Assembly (NCBI GenBank): GCA_020725425.1
Contig: DYFA01000051.1
Location: forward strand, 22,642 to 86,641
DNA: 64,000 nt
Source of the DNA: Aneurinibacillus sp.
Lineage (GTDB): Bacteria > Bacillota > UBA5301 > DYFA01
Reading direction: 5' to 3'
The translations under genes and the position numbers were made by a program. Numbering within the stretch: the first letter of the stretch is position 1; every line of letters starts with the position of its first letter. The notes beneath the pieces are model-generated. The model was not told the DNA's origin and did not search any database. It saw only the letters and a list, made by a program, of their open reading frames with translations. Positions 62,787-64,000 of this stretch are shown in pieces.

Positions 62787-63269
62787 ATGCGAACGCTAAT
62801 CGCCTATTCCACCGAACACGGCGCCACCCGGGACTACGCCGAAGCACTGGCGAGAGAGCTCTCGGGGGAGGTCGTGCTCGTCAACCTGCGGGAGAACCCC
62901 TCCCCTGACGCCTCCTCGTTTGGCCAGGTGGTCATCGGCAGCGCCATCTACGCCGGGCAAGCCCAGAAGGAAGTCCGGGACTTCTGCGCCCGAAACCTTG
63001 ACGCCCTCAGGCCAAAGAGACTTGGACTTTTCATCTGCTGTTGGTTTCAAGACCAGGCGGAGCGACAACTGCAGGCGGCCTTTCCCCCCGAACTGCTCGA
63101 CTCGGCGGTGATCAAGAGCGCCCTCGGCGGGAGAATCAACCTGGGCGAGCTGAGCTTCTTCGAGCGGCTGGCGGCGAAGGTGGTGGGGGTCAAAGGGAAC
63201 GCCTCCCGCTACTCCGAAGAGTCTGCCCGGCGGTTCGCCCAAGCCCTGAAGACGGAGTCCTCCAACTAA
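62787..63269 (+). CDS. Flavodoxin-domain protein (HemG-like)
   Basis: A 160-residue flavodoxin fold. It starts MRTLIAYSTEHGATRDYAE, in which S-T-E-H-G-A-T is the FMN phosphate loop, and continues with VVIGSAIYAGQAQKEV and LGLFICCWFQ. It resembles protoporphyrinogen oxidase HemG and related menaquinone-linked flavodoxins. GGAGGGCCGCCTC precedes the ATG. Its neighbours suggest electron transfer between quinone, flavin and haem. Confidence 0.82.
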   Translation: MRTLIAYSTEHGATRDYAEALARELSGEVVLVNLRENPSPDASSFGQVVIGSAIYAGQAQKEVRDFCARNLDALRPKRLGLFICCWFQDQAERQLQAAFPPELLDSAVIKSALGGRINLGELSFFERLAAKVVGVKGNASRYSEESARRFAQALKTESSN

Positions 63270-63287
63270 GCAAGGAGGTCTGATTCG

Positions 63288-63701
63288 ATGGTTGCTCTGA
63301 GTAAGCGGGGTCTGCGCGCCATCTTGTGGGCCGCGGCAATCACGTTTCTGGCGGCGGCTGCCGCGGGCGGCGCTGGTTTCCTATCTACTGCCAAGGCTCT
63401 GAAGAACCTGGCGATTGACCAGGTCGACCTATCCCAGGTGAAAGACGGCGAGTACGAAGGGTTTTACGACGGGGGATTGGTCAAGGCCAGGGTGCGGGTC
63501 AAGGTATCCGGCCATCAGATCACAGAGCTCACCCTCCTCCAGCATGAGCACGGCCTGGGGCGCAAAGCCGAGTCTATCGTGCATGCCGTTGTTCAAGCCC
63601 AGTCCCTCGCTGTGGACACGGTGTCGGGCGCGACCGGCAGCAGCAAAGTCATCCTGAAGGCTGTCGAGCTCGCTCTCAAGCAGGGAATAACCACAGAGTA
63701 G
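63288..63701 (+). CDS. FMN-binding domain protein (exported)
   Basis: A 137-residue protein with an N-terminal membrane helix (RAILWAAAITFLAAAAAGGAG) and an FMN_bind domain: DGEYEGFYDGGLVKARVRV and the covalent FMN motif region DTVSGATGSS, where the Thr of SGATGSS takes the flavin by an ApbE-type transferase. AAGGAGGTCTGATTCG precedes the ATG. Such domains carry electrons outside the membrane. No apbE gene is in the window. Confidence 0.85.
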   Translation: MVALSKRGLRAILWAAAITFLAAAAAGGAGFLSTAKALKNLAIDQVDLSQVKDGEYEGFYDGGLVKARVRVKVSGHQITELTLLQHEHGLGRKAESIVHAVVQAQSLAVDTVSGATGSSKVILKAVELALKQGITTE

Positions 63702-63855
63702 AGGACTGCCAAGCCCACTCCTGCCACCTCAGACCCACACCGGACGGAAGAGGCTGCCGTTCAAGTTCGGAGTGTGCTGTAGAATGCTCCTCCAACGCTC
63801 GCTTCCACCGGCATAGCCCACGGCCCGGATGCTCGTCCCTTGGGCATACATCTGC

Positions 63856-63884
63856 TGCAGGGGGGTGCGGACGTTTTTCTGGAC
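63856..63884 (+). repeat. Probable inverted-repeat end of an IS3-family element
   Basis: TGCAGGGGGGTGCGGACGTT and the following TTTCTGGAC, just beyond the transposase stop, begin with TG as IS3-type ends do. Without the other end the boundary is a guess (63853 or 63856). Confidence 0.45.
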
Positions 63885-63888
63885 TTGG

Positions 63889-63999
63889 TCATGCAATCCC
63901 AAGGCTTCTCCTGTACTCCATCGGACTCCTTGCGCCAAGGGACATCTTGATGCGACTTTCATTGTACCAGTGCAGGTAGCGGTCAAGCTCGTCGATGAA
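63889..63999 (-). CDS. IS3-family transposase (OrfB), C-terminal end, cut by the window edge
   Basis: Thirty-six residues before the stop read ELDRYLHWYNESRIKMSLG and SPMEYRRSLGIA, the end of the DDE integrase domain of IS3/IS150-type transposases (YI-WYN..R-K..LG..SP..YR). The rest lies beyond position 64000. The element ends near 63856, so it is inserted just after the FMN-binding gene. Confidence 0.88.
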   Translation of the reverse strand, partial: FIDELDRYLHWYNESRIKMSLGARSPMEYRRSLGIA

Positions 64000-64000
64000 C

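Noticed and set aside
63729..63986. Reverse-strand 85-codon frame at the right edge
   Set aside because: The neighbouring frame carries clear IS3 transposase sequence to 63889; this one is its shadow plus unrelated flanking DNA.

Overview
The window (64 kb, G+C roughly two-thirds by eye) reads as chromosomal DNA of a high-G+C, anaerobic, flagellated member of the Bacillota (Firmicutes). Reasons: the fba-rho-rpmE order, strong AGGAGG-type ribosome binding sites, near-consensus sigma-A promoters, a Bacillus-type SOS box, the PdxS/PdxT route to pyridoxal phosphate, two pyruvate:ferredoxin oxidoreductases, a membrane-bound [NiFe] hydrogenase, rubrerythrin, multihaem cytochromes and a tungstate transporter. 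I cannot name the species.

Layout. 0-12.4 kb: aldolase end, rho, LysM/M23 peptidase, a radical SAM protein, rpmE, dusB, a three-gene group with an HTH regulator, greA-lysS, azlC-azlD. 12.4-19.7 kb: [NiFe] hydrogenase small and large subunits with cytochrome b, ychF, pdxS-pdxT, glyA. 19.8-28.1 kb: nifJ, an MNT/HEPN toxin-antitoxin pair, rubrerythrin (reverse strand) and the four-subunit porGDAB operon. 28.2-32.1 kb: a second HEPN/MNT pair, a broken ArsR-type gene coupled to an SdpI-like gene, and a MarR-ABC transporter operon on the reverse strand. 32.2-39.8 kb: a six-haem NapC/NrfH-like cytochrome, serS, a DUF72 protein, and an SOS-controlled imuB-DUF6504-dnaE cassette. 39.8-43.6 kb: three tRNA genes, a CDF metal transporter, a CPBP protease, a macro-domain protein and several very small genes. 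43.7-46 kb: tdh-kbl threonine catabolism. 46-47.6 kb: an AT-richer islet with a Clp-fold serine protease. 47.8-50.8 kb: reverse-strand flagellar genes (fliD, fliK-like, flhB C-terminal-like). 51-55 kb: a copper-chaperone-like protein, a glycosyltransferase, and an RpiR regulator-DapA family-hydroxyacid dehydrogenase operon. 55.2-59.4 kb: an exported M20 peptidase divergent from tupABC. 59.4-64 kb: a dihaem/GEGP protein split by one in-frame TGA, a TPR protein, tRNA-Arg, a membrane protein, flavodoxin and FMN-binding proteins, and an IS3 transposase at the edge.

The metabolic theme is low-potential redox chemistry: H2 oxidation into the membrane, pyruvate/ferredoxin interconversion by two enzymes, multihaem electron carriers, and tungstate uptake that could supply tungsto-enzymes. 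The observations I rate highest are the altered Fe-S ligands in the hydrogenase small subunit, the SOS box lying exactly in the spacer of the imuB-dnaE promoter, the single in-frame TGA splitting a dihaem protein, the two HEPN/MNT pairs on either side of the por operon, the protease islet, and paired identical operators in front of the RpiR gene. I did not find a complete, clearly undescribed multi-gene system. All calls come from reading the sequence; no database search was run.
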